The notes: generated from the sequence alone by a model not told the origin. A stretch of DNA of 64,000 nucleotides from Caulobacterales bacterium (GCA_017302105.1 JAFLCS010000002.1:65001-129000), one strand, 5' to 3'. Positions 1-11,628 are shown, counted from the first letter of the stretch. A program made the numbers and translations.

Positions 1-528
<528 letters not shown>

Positions 529-601
529 TCAGCAAAACTCATGAATGCGGACTTTGAGTTCGCCGACAATGTCTTCTCATTTTTCATCTGTCCGTCTTGC
601 C

Positions 602-719
602 GACCTGGTGGCTATGTCGGAGGTTCCCCACCCGATCCCATTCCGAACTCGGTCGTTAAGCCCTCCAGAGCCGATGGTACTTCGTCTTAAGGCGCGGGAG
701 AGTAGGTCGCCGCCGGGTC
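602..719 (+). rRNA. rrf: 5S ribosomal RNA
   Basis: This 118-nt segment has the 5S helix I pairing (GACCTGG near the 5' end with CCGGGTC at the 3' end) and the conserved loop text CCGATCCCATTCCGAACTC. It is flanked by a perfect 13-bp inverted repeat (585-597 with 724-736), which would form the precursor processing stem. The ends are placed from helix I and may be off by one or two bases. Confidence 0.95.
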
Positions 720-764
720 TGCCAGACGGACAGATGAAAAACCTTCCCTACACAAACCTGCTGA

Positions 765-2515
<1,751 letters not shown>

Positions 2516-2519
<4 letters not shown>

Positions 2520-2710
2520 GGGCGGCTCCTTTCTGGTAAGGAGCCACTATGCGGAATCTCGCCAGTTTTGAGAAGATGCCTGTAGTCAGCTTCCGCTGCG
2601 ACACGCGCAAGATGGCGAATGAGGGCGTGGAGTTCTTGAGTCGGCGATGGTGAAGCCGACACGAATGCCGCGTGTGCGATCCCCTTACCGTGATCTATAC
2701 GCCGCGTCAT
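2516..2710 (-). CDS. small protein encoded just upstream of the recombinase
   Basis: This 64-residue ORF ends in an ATGA overlap with the recombinase start, so the two are probably translated together. It is basic at the N terminus with a short helical stretch (HALIRHLARVAAEADY, about residues 28-43). No family was recognised. Its position would suit a recombination directionality factor or a translational leader, but that is inference. A TATACT box on the minus strand (plus positions 2736-2741) lies about 26 nt before the ATG and could be its -10 element; no clear -35 is seen. Confidence 0.55.
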
Positions 2711-2876
2711 CTAGAACTAACCCTTGCATAATCTCAGTATACCATAGGTAGGGTGCATTTCTTCCTAGGAATGTTTGCGCACTGCCCAATGGTGCGAGCG
2801 TCCGCGCTCGCAGATTGACCTCCTAACCGAGCTGCGGCTGTAAAGGGCGGGTAATACCAAGGTACACGAGGCGGCA

Positions 2877-3653
2877 GTGGCAACGGTCGAACAGCTGGAC
2901 TGGCTCAACGCCTCGCGTGAGGCCCGCCAGCTCCTGTACCGTCACACCAAACGGCTGATCGATGGCTCCTCCCTGACGTGGAGGCGGCTGTTCCGGGAGG
3001 CGCTCGATCTCTCCAGCGAGCCTGGAACCGGCTACGAAGATAACTTCAGAGCCGGACGGATCGCCCGATCGAGAGCCGCTCGCCTGTATGGCTGGTTGCG
3101 CTCCAATCATCCTGACGTGGCGGATGCGCTCGACCGTGAGCTAACAGGCGCGGACCCGTGGGATGAGTTCCTTTCCCGCCATGCCCAAAGCAGTGGCATC
3201 GAGATCGTCCTCTTGAATGAGAACGCTGCCAGCCTCGTCGCGTTAGCCCGAACAGACGTCGATCCAATGCCGCGCATCCGGCTGGGACACCCCTTCTGCT
3301 TCCGGCTCATTAATGGTGAGGCGGGCGTGGCCATCGCCCTGCAATCCGTCGGGACGGACTGGCACGTGCTACCTCTGTCCGAGCCGTGCGCCGCCGCGCC
3401 CGTACAGGCCGGCGACTGTTGGCTGCCGGCGGCAGCCGACGGCACCGCGGAGCCGCTGAAAGAAGATCACGATATCGGACGACACCGCTTCGCGATTTTC
3501 ATCGGCGATCCGGAGGAGATTGCCCCGATCGCGGACGGATTGCCGATCGATCGCGCACTCAGGACGAGCGACACAGCTGCGATCGTTCAGGCCTTCGACC
3601 ACGCAACCAATCCGTGGCGACTTCTTCGCCTCGACGCCCACTTCGTCAGCTGA
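2877..3653 (+). CDS. uncharacterised protein, convergent with an HExxH protein
   Basis: The 258-residue product is not recognised. It starts with GTG preceded by GAGG about 6 nt upstream. The N-terminal third is basic and helical (residues 1-85). A central part, about 100-180, looks like a compact alpha/beta domain, and an acidic and hydrophobic C-terminal part follows. No signal peptide or membrane segment is apparent. It overlaps by 8 nt, tail to tail, with the putative metalloprotease gene on the other strand. Being inside a defence-rich element makes a defence or regulatory role possible, but nothing in the sequence proves it. Confidence 0.7.
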   Translation: MATVEQLDWLNASREARQLLYRHTKRLIDGSSLTWRRLFREALDLSSEPGTGYEDNFRAGRIARSRAARLYGWLRSNHPDVADALDRELTGADPWDEFLSRHAQSSGIEIVLLNENAASLVALARTDVDPMPRIRLGHPFCFRLINGEAGVAIALQSVGTDWHVLPLSEPCAAAPVQAGDCWLPAAADGTAEPLKEDHDIGRHRFAIFIGDPEEIAPIADGLPIDRALRTSDTAAIVQAFDHATNPWRLLRLDAHFVS

Positions 3654-4734
3654 TCGCTTGGTAGCGATAGGGGGCGAGTAGCGCGTCGAAGCCCTGCGTC
3701 GGATGGAGAATAGGCAAAAGGGTAGGGCGGACGCGTGTGTCCACGCCAAGCGCGAAGATCAGACCCTCCACTTGATCGATGATACCTTGGTGGAACGCTG
3801 CAAACCCATCCAGCGTCCCGAGCACGCTTTGGGTCGTCGACATCAGCGTCGCCAGACGTGTCAGAGGTTCGGGATGCGAGCCGCCGACTGGCGTCTCGCT
3901 GTGCCGCGCATAGGCTTCAAAGAGCCAGGTCATCAGATAGGCCGCGACGATCGCCATCTGAATCCGCAGACCCGGATCATGCGCGCGGATCCCGGGTATG
4001 TTCTCCGCATCGTTTAGCTGAATGGCGAGGCTGCGTTGCAGCGCCTCTGCATCCGCTTCGAGCTCGAAGGCGTGCAGGACGTCGCCGTTCGAGCGACCAG
4101 GCACAAACGGCGACGCGCGCTGAACGAGCGATAGCGTGTCCGCCGTCTCGCTGAGCCTGGGGACCACGCCATGCCGCTTCAGGAAGTCGGCATGGCCGAG
4201 ACGGCAATGCGCGAGCTCATGCTCCCACACGAACCGCGCCATGTGCATCGCGAGATAGACCGCCATGATGTGGCGATCGGCATCCTTGGGCACGCGATGC
4301 TTGTCGCGGTCAGTCTCGATCGATCCGCCCGCGAGGGTGAGTTGGAGCAGATATAGCCCAGGGACACCGCCATGCCCCGGTCGAGGGGAGTCCTCCGCCT
4401 CGGCCGCGCCGATCGTCGGAAACAGGTTTCTCTGTGTGAACGCGAACAATGCCAGGTCCATCATCGTGACAAGCAGCGCGTCATGCATCCCCACAAAATG
4501 CACACCGTCTCCCGCCTCCGCGAACGCGTTCGGCGTCATCGCTTCCACGTAGCCGGCGACTACTCTTAGCGGCTGCCCCGCTGCGTTCACGCCTCCGGTC
4601 CATCCCGCGTCACGCAGGCTTCGGAAGCTGTTCAGGGAGGCTGCGAAGGCCAGCTCTTCCGGCGCATCTTCCCGAGGGGAGAAGACGCGCTTGCCGAGCC
4701 TGTCTGTCACATGACGAAGGAAGAGATCGTCCAC
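3646..4734 (-). CDS. putative zinc metalloprotease (HExxH) of a mobile element
   Basis: The 362-residue product has the gluzincin-type motif HELAH at residues 172-176, within WEHELAHCRLGH, and a downstream ELEAD at about 224-228 that could supply the third zinc ligand. This arrangement resembles M48 and M78 peptidases. The region before the motif is amphipathic; a hydrophobic helix around 255-275 may be a single membrane-associated segment, but there is no signal peptide. It begins with GTG. The gene converges with the unknown gene at 2877-3653 and may form a functional pair with it. Protease activity is inferred from the motif; the substrate is unknown. Confidence 0.72.
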   Translation of the reverse strand: MDDLFLRHVTDRLGKRVFSPREDAPEELAFAASLNSFRSLRDAGWTGGVNAAGQPLRVVAGYVEAMTPNAFAEAGDGVHFVGMHDALLVTMMDLALFAFTQRNLFPTIGAAEAEDSPRPGHGGVPGLYLLQLTLAGGSIETDRDKHRVPKDADRHIMAVYLAMHMARFVWEHELAHCRLGHADFLKRHGVVPRLSETADTLSLVQRASPFVPGRSNGDVLHAFELEADAEALQRSLAIQLNDAENIPGIRAHDPGLRIQMAIVAAYLMTWLFEAYARHSETPVGGSHPEPLTRLATLMSTTQSVLGTLDGFAAFHQGIIDQVEGLIFALGVDTRVRPTLLPILHPTQGFDALLAPYRYQAIS

Positions 4735-4846
4735 GCTTACCCCCGCCTTGGGCCTGTGATGCGCCGATCTTGAACCGATCGAGCGAGCGAACCAACAGAG
4801 CAGGAGCGCCAGCGACTTCCGTCACCTGTCATCGTTCACGATGACC

Positions 4847-4879
4847 GCAAGATGTGTGTGGTAGTACCGCACATCTTGC
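4847..4879. repeat. 10-bp inverted repeat, 13-nt loop; possible origin-type site
   Basis: GCAAGATGTG (4847-4856) pairs perfectly with CACATCTTGC (4870-4879). It lies at the start of a gene-free stretch (4735-5318). The right arm ends in CATCTTGC, which resembles but does not match the RP4-type nick consensus YATCCTGY. A transfer origin is therefore conceivable; a regulator-binding site or attenuator is equally possible. Confidence 0.45.
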
Positions 4880-4883
4880 CAAA

Positions 4884-4906
4884 GGGGGGCTCAGGCGCAG
4901 CCCCCC
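4884..4906. repeat. GC-rich hairpin, 8-bp stem
   Basis: GGGGGGCT (4884-4891) pairs with AGCCCCCC (4899-4906) around a 7-nt loop. It follows the inverted repeat at 4847-4879 by 4 nt and resembles the more degenerate palindromes downstream (5013-5137). It has no T-tract, so it is not a canonical terminator. Confidence 0.5.
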
Positions 4907-5012
4907 TGTTGGATACCCCGGCTTGGATGACGCGGATCATGACCCGACACACCATCGTGTGTGGGCCCGTCCCGTCGTCATCGGCACCGTATCGTCGGTG
5001 CATCTCTCGGCA

Positions 5013-5137
5013 GGGAGACGTCGCTCTCCCCACCACCCCATCGACCAAGGGGAGACGTCGCTCTCCCCCTGGACCCCCATCGAGCAAAGGCGCTTTCGTC
5101 CGCCCCTGCACCCCTACGAGCGAGGGCGTTCCGCCCT
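5013..5137. repeat. tandem short palindromes with about 37-bp period
   Basis: The palindrome GGGAGACGTCGCTCTCCC occurs exactly at 5013-5030 and 5050-5067, a spacing of 37 bp. Diverged units follow at about 5087-5104 and 5121-5137, each with a CCCC(A/T)-type spacer. The block fills much of the 584-bp gap between the protease gene and the regulator gene. ORFs across it have biased, repetitive proline- and arginine-rich sequences and were not called as genes. Its function is unknown: structured RNA, protein-binding array or replication/transfer site. Confidence 0.6.
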
Positions 5138-5318
5138 TGCATCCCTGACTCCTCCAGAGGGGCCAACCGTTCGCCGATTGGATGCCGTCAGGGCTTTCGT
5201 ACCCTGAACCTCGACGAGGGTTTTGCCTGCCCTCGACCCGACGTTAGCCGCCAGTCTGTTGAAAAGAGACACTTGTCAGTTGACGCATCTCGCATGCCTG
5301 TGTTCGCATATTGTTCAC

Positions 5319-5636
5319 ATGGCAAGCTATGATTCGCAGCACCCTGGACACGTCGTCCGGACCGTATGTCTCGAAGGCTTCGGCCTCAGTGTCACCGAGG
5401 GCGCGGCGCGCCTCGGCGTCACTCGTCAGGCCCTCAACAACCTCGTCAACGGCAAGTCCGGTATCTCACCTGAAATGGCCGTCAGGCTGGACCGCGCGTT
5501 TGGCGGCGGCGCTGAAACATGGCTCGGACGGCAAACGGCCTACGATCTGAGGCGTGTCAGGTCTCAGGTGGATTTGAGAGCCGTCACGCCTGTCGCGTCT
5601 TGCCCCGGCCAACTGGCGAACGTGAAGGCGGGATGA
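5319..5636 (+). CDS. HigA-type helix-turn-helix regulator upstream of R-M genes
   Basis: The 105-residue product starts at ATG 5319 and matches HigA-family antitoxins: an HPG N terminus, then a helix-turn-helix at about residues 25-55 ([20 protein letters not shown]), then the family segment ending [12 protein letters not shown]. No HigB toxin gene lies next to it; upstream is the repeat block. Its stop overlaps the methyltransferase start (ATGA), so it is probably the first gene of the restriction-modification operon and may act as its transcriptional controller. Longer in-frame forms start only at a TTG and lack a conserved N terminus. Confidence 0.85.
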   Translation: MASYDSQHPGHVVRTVCLEGFGLSVTEGAARLGVTRQALNNLVNGKSGISPEMAVRLDRAFGGGAETWLGRQTAYDLRRVRSQVDLRAVTPVASCPGQLANVKAG

Positions 5637-7360
5637 TGCATCTTTCAGCGACGCGAGCGGTTCGACCGTCCTCATACCTTCCGGGCCTTTGTCCGCTCTC
5701 TGCTGCTGTCGAGGTGATGGCGAACGCCGGCGTCGAGGAACGCGGGGCTATCTTCACCCGTCGCGAGGTCGTTGATTTCATCCTCGATCTCCTCGGGTAC
5801 TCGGCAGACAAGCCGCTCCACAAAATGCGGCTTCTGGAGCCGTCTTTTGGCGGGGGTGATTTTCTCCTGCCCGCTATCGACCGCCTGCTTGCCGCGTGGT
5901 CAGCAACCCCGCCAGCGGATCGACGCCTCTCGCTTCTTGCAGATTCAATCCGGGCGGTTGAGGTTCACCGTGCGACCTTTGATGGGACGCGTGACAAGGT
6001 GCTTGCGCGTCTAGCTTGCGAAGGGTTCGACGACGAGCGCGCGTTGGAACTCGCATCGTCATGGCTTGTTCAGGACGACTTTTTACTGACCAGCCTTGAG
6101 GGCAGTTTTGACTTTGTCGTCGGCAATCCTCCCTACATCCGTCAGGAGATGATCGCCGACGTTTTGATGGCCGAGTATCGTGCCCTCTACCGGACGATTT
6201 ACGACCGCGCCGACATCTATATCCCCTTCATCGAGCGTTCTCTCACCCTGCTCAAGCAGGGAGGACAGCTCGGTTTCATCTGTGCTGACAGGTGGATGAA
6301 GAACCGGTACGGCGGGCCGTTGCGCGACTTCGTAGCCCAAGGCTTCCATCTGAAAACCTATGTCGACATGGTCGATACGCCGGCTTTCCTTTCAGATGTC
6401 ATCGCCTACCCGGCGATCATCGTGATTGCCCGAGAGAAAGGGGATGCAACACGCATCGCCCATCGTCCCACCATCGATGAAGGACATTTGGCGGCGCTCT
6501 CAGGTGCGCTCACCGCCGGCGAGTTGGCGGCGAGCTCCGGCGTCAAAGAGGTCAAGGGCATCGCCGACGGTGCAGAGCCTTGGATTTTGGAGTCGAGCGA
6601 TCAGCTGGCTTTGGTCCGGCGTCTGGAGAAGACTTTTCCAACGCTTGAGGACGCCGCTTGCAAGGTCGGGATCGGCGTAGCGACCGGCGCAGACAAAGCC
6701 TTCATCGGGATTTTCGATGAGCTTGATGTGGAAGATGATCGCAAGCTCCCGCTCGCCATGACGCGCGACATCCTGACGGGTTCGATCGAATGGCGGGGTT
6801 ATGGTGTCGTGAACCCGTTTGAGGACAGTGGCAGGCTTGTCGATTTGGCCCGCTATCCGCGCCTAAAGAAGCACCTGGAGGCCCACCGCGCGCTGATCGA
6901 GGGGCGGCACGTCGCCCAGAAAGCCCCGGCAAACTGGTACCGGACCATCGACCGGATTACCCCGTCCCTGGCCGCAAAGCCCAAACTTCTCATCCCCGAT
7001 ATCAAGGGTCAGGCCAACATCGTTTTTGAGCCCGGCAACCTCTATCCGCACCACAACCTCTATTTTATCACGTCAGACGATTGGGACCTTCAGGCTCTTC
7101 AGGCGGTGTTGTTGTCCGGGATCGCCCGCCTTTTCATCGCGGTCTATTCGACGAAGATGCGGGGCGGCTATCTGCGCTTTCAGGCGCAGTATCTCCGGCG
7201 CATCCGCGTGCCGCATTGGCGGGACGTCCCCAACGCTTTGCGTCAGGAGCTCATCCGCGCCGTGCGCGCGAAAGACATGGCTGCGTGCAATCGGGCCGTG
7301 TTTGCGCTTTATGGCTTATCAGAAGAGGAGCGCGCAGCTCTCGGGGGGAACGGTGACTAA
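5633..7360 (+). CDS. N6-adenine DNA methyltransferase of a PaeR7I/XhoI-like R-M system
   Basis: The 575-residue enzyme should methylate adenine in the recognition site of the partner endonuclease. The S-adenosylmethionine motif [11 protein letters not shown] is at about residues 68-78 and the catalytic NPPY at about 165-168, in the gamma-class order (motif I before IV). The remaining C-terminal half would hold the target-recognition domain. The length and layout fit M.PaeR7I-type enzymes. The ATG at 5633 overlaps the stop of the HigA-like gene and is preceded by GAAGGCGGG. The endonuclease gene follows after 2 nt. Confidence 0.9.
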   Translation: MMHLSATRAVRPSSYLPGLCPLSAAVEVMANAGVEERGAIFTRREVVDFILDLLGYSADKPLHKMRLLEPSFGGGDFLLPAIDRLLAAWSATPPADRRLSLLADSIRAVEVHRATFDGTRDKVLARLACEGFDDERALELASSWLVQDDFLLTSLEGSFDFVVGNPPYIRQEMIADVLMAEYRALYRTIYDRADIYIPFIERSLTLLKQGGQLGFICADRWMKNRYGGPLRDFVAQGFHLKTYVDMVDTPAFLSDVIAYPAIIVIAREKGDATRIAHRPTIDEGHLAALSGALTAGELAASSGVKEVKGIADGAEPWILESSDQLALVRRLEKTFPTLEDAACKVGIGVATGADKAFIGIFDELDVEDDRKLPLAMTRDILTGSIEWRGYGVVNPFEDSGRLVDLARYPRLKKHLEAHRALIEGRHVAQKAPANWYRTIDRITPSLAAKPKLLIPDIKGQANIVFEPGNLYPHHNLYFITSDDWDLQALQAVLLSGIARLFIAVYSTKMRGGYLRFQAQYLRRIRVPHWRDVPNALRQELIRAVRAKDMAACNRAVFALYGLSEEERAALGGNGD

Positions 7361-7362
7361 GA

Positions 7363-8097
7363 ATGGCGCTTGATCTCGTTGACTATGAACATCAGACCCG
7401 TGAGGCCATCATGGCCTTTTGGGGCAATCGCGAGAAAGCGAAACAGAAGCAGATCGAGGCCGGAGTTGTCGATCAGGGCGAACGCGCTGGCGTGACCGGC
7501 GGCAAGAACATGGATGGGTTCATCGCTCTCGTGATCGACCTCGTTCATGCGAACGGGCTGGGCCACGCGCAGATCCATCGCAACAAGGCGGCACTCACAT
7601 TGCCGGGCTATTTCCGGCCGACGAAACTCTGGGATTTGCTGGTCATGAACGAAGGCCGGCTTGTTGCAGCCATCGAACTCAAAAGCCAGGTCGGGCCATC
7701 CTTCGGCAACAACTTCAACAACCGGACCGAGGAAGCCATCGGCACCGCGCATGATCTCTGGACCGCATACCGCGAAGGTGCTTTCGGCAAGACCCCGCGT
7801 CCCTTTGTTGGCTGGTTGATGTTGGTTGAAGACGCCCCGTCATCGAGGTCGCCTGTTCGCGATCGTTCGCCTCATTATCCCGTGTTCCCGGAGTTCCAGG
7901 GCGCGTCGTACCTCAAACGCTACGATGTTCTCTGCCAGCGACTGGTCCAGGAACAGCTCTACACGACGGCCTCAATCCTGGCCTCGCCCCGTAGCGCCGC
8001 CGCAACGGGAGAGTTTGCGAATCTCTCCGATCTCACCAGCCTCAAAACCTTCGTTACATCGTTTGCCGGTTACATCGCGGCCGAAGCGGCTCGCTAG
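7363..8097 (+). CDS. PaeR7I-type (XhoI-like) type II restriction endonuclease
   Basis: The 244-residue protein is close in length to XhoI and PaeR7I (about 245). It shows the family segments GKNMDGF (47-53), [15 protein letters not shown] (80-94) and [20 protein letters not shown] (102-121). Asp91, Glu105 and Lys107 form a plausible PD-(D/E)xK site. Enzymes of this family cut CTCGAG, so that specificity is predicted here by homology. It is the third gene of the regulator-methyltransferase-nuclease operon and is followed 2 nt later by the ABC-three-component genes, so all may be cotranscribed. Confidence 0.93.
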   Translation: MALDLVDYEHQTREAIMAFWGNREKAKQKQIEAGVVDQGERAGVTGGKNMDGFIALVIDLVHANGLGHAQIHRNKAALTLPGYFRPTKLWDLLVMNEGRLVAAIELKSQVGPSFGNNFNNRTEEAIGTAHDLWTAYREGAFGKTPRPFVGWLMLVEDAPSSRSPVRDRSPHYPVFPEFQGASYLKRYDVLCQRLVQEQLYTTASILASPRSAAATGEFANLSDLTSLKTFVTSFAGYIAAEAAR

Positions 8098-8099
8098 AT

Positions 8100-9188
8100 A
8101 TGACGGACGACTTCCAACCCATCACGGTTCCGCCGACCGCCGTGCTGCTCACGGCAGCGCAGGCCCAGAGCGGACCTCCCATTGACCCGCTCACGCGCAT
8201 CTTCACCTACGATTCCGCCGAGTGGGAAAAGTTCATCGACGAATGGGTCTCCCACTGTCTGAAGCCTGACTACGTCAAGGTGGCGCGTTTCTCAGGTGCT
8301 AACGATCGCGGTATCGATATCGCGGGGTTTGCCGACGCTGACGCTTTGATTGGCGTGTGGGACAGCTATCAGTGCAAGCATTACCAGTCGGGCATCACGC
8401 CGAGCGAGGCATGGCCCGAGATCGGAAAGATTCTGTGGCACTCTTTCAACGGTCACTACAAGCCGCCTAGAGCGTACTACTTCGTGGCGCCGAGGGACAC
8501 GGGCACGACCCTCACGCAGTTCTTGTCGAACACCCCTCTCCTGAAAAAAGAGCTGCTCGCCGCATGGGCCAAAAATGTCGAAACGAACATCACCTCAAAA
8601 GTGGCGGTCAAGCTCGAAGGTGACTTCGCTCAGTATGTCGACAAGTTCGATTTCTCAATCTTCAAGCGGATCTCCCCGAGGGAGATCGTCGAACAACACC
8701 GAAACTCGCCATACTTCATCCCTCGCTTCGGCGGGGGGCTCCCGCCTCGGCCTGCACCAGGCTCGCCCCCGAGTGAAATCGACGGCGACATCGAGAGCGG
8801 CTACGTCACGAAGCTACTTGATGCATATGCCGACCATACCAAGGAACCCGTTGGCGACATCGCAGCGCTCAAAAAATGGAAGGCTCTTAATGAGCATTTC
8901 CACCGCGAGCGGGAAAGCTTCTACCACGCCGAGTCACTTCGGGTGTTTGTCCGGGACAAGGTCGAGCCCGGCACCTTCGAAGGCCTCCAAGACGAGATTT
9001 ATCACGGTGTGGTCGACACGTGCGACGGGGATCATGCCGATGGACTTGAGCGCGTAAAGGCGGTCACGGCTCTCGCTTCAAATCTTGCGCTCGACGCCCA
9101 TCCGCTCGGGCCGGCTGCGTTTGTTCGGGACCGGCGTGGCATCTGCCATCAGCTGGCCAACGAGGATCGTCTGAAATGGACGAAGTAG
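8100..9188 (+). CDS. ABC-three-component system effector with Mrr-like nuclease domain
   Basis: The 362-residue protein has a restriction-endonuclease-like N-terminal domain: Asp73 in NDRGIDIAG and the QxK motif in YQCKHY (Gln91, Lys93), typical of Mrr-like PD-(D/E)xK folds. The C-terminal part, about 235-362, matches the domain that links effectors to ABC-three-component (ABC-3C) systems. A proline-rich linker lies near 210-225. The next two genes encode the middle component and an SMC-like ATPase, with overlapping starts. In ABC-3C systems the ATPase is thought to sense foreign DNA and license the effector; that role is inferred here. Confidence 0.82.
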   Translation: MTDDFQPITVPPTAVLLTAAQAQSGPPIDPLTRIFTYDSAEWEKFIDEWVSHCLKPDYVKVARFSGANDRGIDIAGFADADALIGVWDSYQCKHYQSGITPSEAWPEIGKILWHSFNGHYKPPRAYYFVAPRDTGTTLTQFLSNTPLLKKELLAAWAKNVETNITSKVAVKLEGDFAQYVDKFDFSIFKRISPREIVEQHRNSPYFIPRFGGGLPPRPAPGSPPSEIDGDIESGYVTKLLDAYADHTKEPVGDIAALKKWKALNEHFHRERESFYHAESLRVFVRDKVEPGTFEGLQDEIYHGVVDTCDGDHADGLERVKAVTALASNLALDAHPLGPAAFVRDRRGICHQLANEDRLKWTK

Positions 9189-9679
9189 CGGGCCGCGATC
9201 CTACGCTGACCTTCAACGGTCCTCTCGAAGCAGGCGTCCGCGCGGTTGCCGTGCTCGGGGCTGCCTATCCCCGATGCTTTGATCTCCAGAGGTTGACCGC
9301 CTTTGATTATCTCCTGGTGAGGACGCAGCAGCTTGGCGGGCCGGACGATCTTCACCCGGCAACACCGATCCGCACGCCTGCGACCGAAGTCCGGCGCAGT
9401 GTCGTGCAGGATGCCCTTCATCTCATGATGACTCGCGACCTCGTCGCACGAAGGATAGAGCCGACCGGCATCCGCTATTGCGCCGGCGAAGCGGCATCGC
9501 TCTTTATTGACTCGCTACGGTCGCCCTACCTGGTAGCCCTGAAAGCGCGTGCGGATTGGCTCGTGCATCATCTGGCAGGATACAGCGATCAGGAATTCGA
9601 TGCTCTTATGCGCCGCTTCTTCGATCAGTGGGTGGTCGAGTTCCAGGACATCGAACGCAGCCTGGGCGTGGCGTCATGA
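9176..9679 (+). CDS. ABC-three-component system middle component
   Basis: The 167-residue protein sits between the effector and ATPase genes, overlapping the first by 13 nt and the second by 4 nt (ATGA), which indicates translational coupling. Its sequence suits the winged-helix middle components of ABC-3C systems: a helical start with RLTAFDYLLVRTQ (about 39-51) and a later VVQDALHLMMTRDLVARR stretch (about 76-93). The family call rests mainly on context and size. It probably bridges the ATPase and the nuclease effector. Confidence 0.78.
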   Translation: MDEVAGRDPTLTFNGPLEAGVRAVAVLGAAYPRCFDLQRLTAFDYLLVRTQQLGGPDDLHPATPIRTPATEVRRSVVQDALHLMMTRDLVARRIEPTGIRYCAGEAASLFIDSLRSPYLVALKARADWLVHHLAGYSDQEFDALMRRFFDQWVVEFQDIERSLGVAS

Positions 9680-11538
9680 CCAAAGGCCTTCGTCTCCGCA
9701 GCCTCTCCTTTCACGGACCTGTCCGCACTCCGGCGCTGATTGAGTTCGGACCAGGCCTCAACGTCATCTACGGGGCTTCCAACACCGGCAAGTCGTTCAT
9801 CGTGAACACGATCGACTTCATGCTGGGAGGGCGCGGCCCGGTTCGCGATATCCCAGAGCGCATCGGCTACGCCGAAGTCCTTCTTGCCGTAGAGACGCTG
9901 AGCGGGGACGAGTTTACGATCCGTCGAAGCGTGGAAGGCGGGGCATTTCGAGTCTACGACGGACTGTACGGGGCGACTCTGCCGGGGGGAGACGGCCGGA
10001 CGCTAGCGGAGCAGCATTCTGACCGTAATGACGACAACCTTTCCGCTTTCCTTTTGAAGCAGCTTGACCTGTCCGGACGACGCATCCGCCGGAACAAGCG
10101 GGGGGACACCAACAGCCTCAGCTTCCGCAACGTGGCGCGGCTTCTCATCGTCGATGAAGAAGAGATCATTCAGCAGCGCTCGCCGCTCTCAGACGGCAAC
10201 GTGATCGCCGACACGCCGAATACCGCGACGTTCAAACTGCTTCTCACCGGCGTTGACGACTCCGCCCTTCAAGCGGCCCAGCCCAAATCTCCCGAGGAGC
10301 AAACTCGCGGGGCTCAGTTAGAGCTACTGGACCAACTCATCGACGACTACCGCCGTCAGGTGAAGGAACTCGCAGGTCCGAGGGAAGAGCTCGAAGACCA
10401 GCTCGGTCGGCTGGATGAGACAATGTCCGCCCAGGGCGAGCAGCTCGCCATCACCGAAGCCGAGTATCGCGATTATTCCATCCGTCGCCGCGACGTCGCG
10501 AAGAAACTGGAGGATGGCAGAAATCGGCTGGGGGAGGTGACGGCGCTCCTCGATCGTTTCACGCTGCTAGAAGCCCATTACCGATCCGACATCGCCCGTC
10601 TCCAGGCAATCGTCGAAGCCGGGAGTCTGTTCGGCGCGTTGAGCGACGCCACCTGTCCGCTGTGCGGATCGGCACCCGAGCACCACAGGCTGGCTGATGA
10701 CTGCGACGGAAATGTTGATCGTGTGGTCGAAGCCTCCCGTGCGGAGATGGCGAAGATCGAGCTGCGGCAGACCGAGCTCGCCGCGACCATTACCGATCTC
10801 CGCAAAGAGGCCGTCGCTTTCGAGCGCCGTCTGCCCACTTTGGAGCAATCGATACAGTCGCTTTCAAGCGAGATCGACCGCGTCGTGGCCCCCAATCTTC
10901 GCCAATTGCGCACCTCGTACAAAAGCCTTGCAGATAAAGGCGGGGAGGTGCGGGAAGCCCTCGCCATTCACCGAGGCTTGCAAGATCTCGAGGACAGGAA
11001 GGCACAGCTCGAAAAAGAGGACGAAACCGTTTCCGGTGGAGCCAACTCCAGCGACGTCGATCTATCGACCACGATCGCCGACAAGTTCGCGACTGTCGTT
11101 CTGGAAATCCTAACCGCCTGGCACTTCCCGGACATCCAGCGTGTCCACTTCGATACGAAACTCCGCGACCTCGTCATCAACGGGAAGAACCGGACCTCGT
11201 ACGGCAAGGGCCTCCGAGCCATCACTCAGGCCGCTTTCACGATCGGGCTGATGGAGTATTGCCGACGCAACGACACGCCTCATCCGGGCTTCACCGTCCT
11301 CGACTCACCTCTGCTCTCCTATAAGGCTCCGGAGGGAAACGACGACGATCTCCGAGGCACAGACCTGAAGGACCGGTTCTACACCTACCTGTCCGCCATG
11401 CCTCAAAACCGACAGGTCTTGGTCATCGAGAACACAGACCCTCCCGCTGACGTGCAGCAACTCCCGCAGGCCATCAAGTTCTCCGGGTCGCCGGGTGCCG
11501 CCCGCATTGGCTTCTTCCCGCCGCAGGCCCGTTCGTAG
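9676..11538 (+). CDS. SMC/Rad50-like ATPase of an ABC-three-component system
   Basis: The 620-residue protein has a P-loop GASNTGKS at residues 33-40. Long coiled-coil arms (about 210-470) are broken by a CPLCG zinc-hook-like motif near Cys326-Cys329. A Walker B-like FTVLDSPLLS near the C terminus precedes a final VIENTD segment. This is the plan of Rad50/RecN-like ATPases used by ABC-3C defence systems. The start at ATG 9676 is chosen because it overlaps the previous stop and gives the expected N terminus; upstream in-frame sequence is not conserved-looking. Confidence 0.9.
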   Translation: MTKGLRLRSLSFHGPVRTPALIEFGPGLNVIYGASNTGKSFIVNTIDFMLGGRGPVRDIPERIGYAEVLLAVETLSGDEFTIRRSVEGGAFRVYDGLYGATLPGGDGRTLAEQHSDRNDDNLSAFLLKQLDLSGRRIRRNKRGDTNSLSFRNVARLLIVDEEEIIQQRSPLSDGNVIADTPNTATFKLLLTGVDDSALQAAQPKSPEEQTRGAQLELLDQLIDDYRRQVKELAGPREELEDQLGRLDETMSAQGEQLAITEAEYRDYSIRRRDVAKKLEDGRNRLGEVTALLDRFTLLEAHYRSDIARLQAIVEAGSLFGALSDATCPLCGSAPEHHRLADDCDGNVDRVVEASRAEMAKIELRQTELAATITDLRKEAVAFERRLPTLEQSIQSLSSEIDRVVAPNLRQLRTSYKSLADKGGEVREALAIHRGLQDLEDRKAQLEKEDETVSGGANSSDVDLSTTIADKFATVVLEILTAWHFPDIQRVHFDTKLRDLVINGKNRTSYGKGLRAITQAAFTIGLMEYCRRNDTPHPGFTVLDSPLLSYKAPEGNDDDLRGTDLKDRFYTYLSAMPQNRQVLVIENTDPPADVQQLPQAIKFSGSPGAARIGFFPPQARS

Positions 11539-11628
11539 AATTCCCGCTTAGGTTGGCGGGCTGGACTGGCTGAGTGTTGAGGCGTGTCTGTCCGCCCGCC
11601 GCTGTCCCTGAGATAAGCCCGCAACGCT

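Noticed and set aside
4836-5207. Several ORFs of 90-120 residues on both strands
   Set aside because: They run through tandem palindromes, have repetitive composition, lack ribosome sites and overlap one another in many frames.
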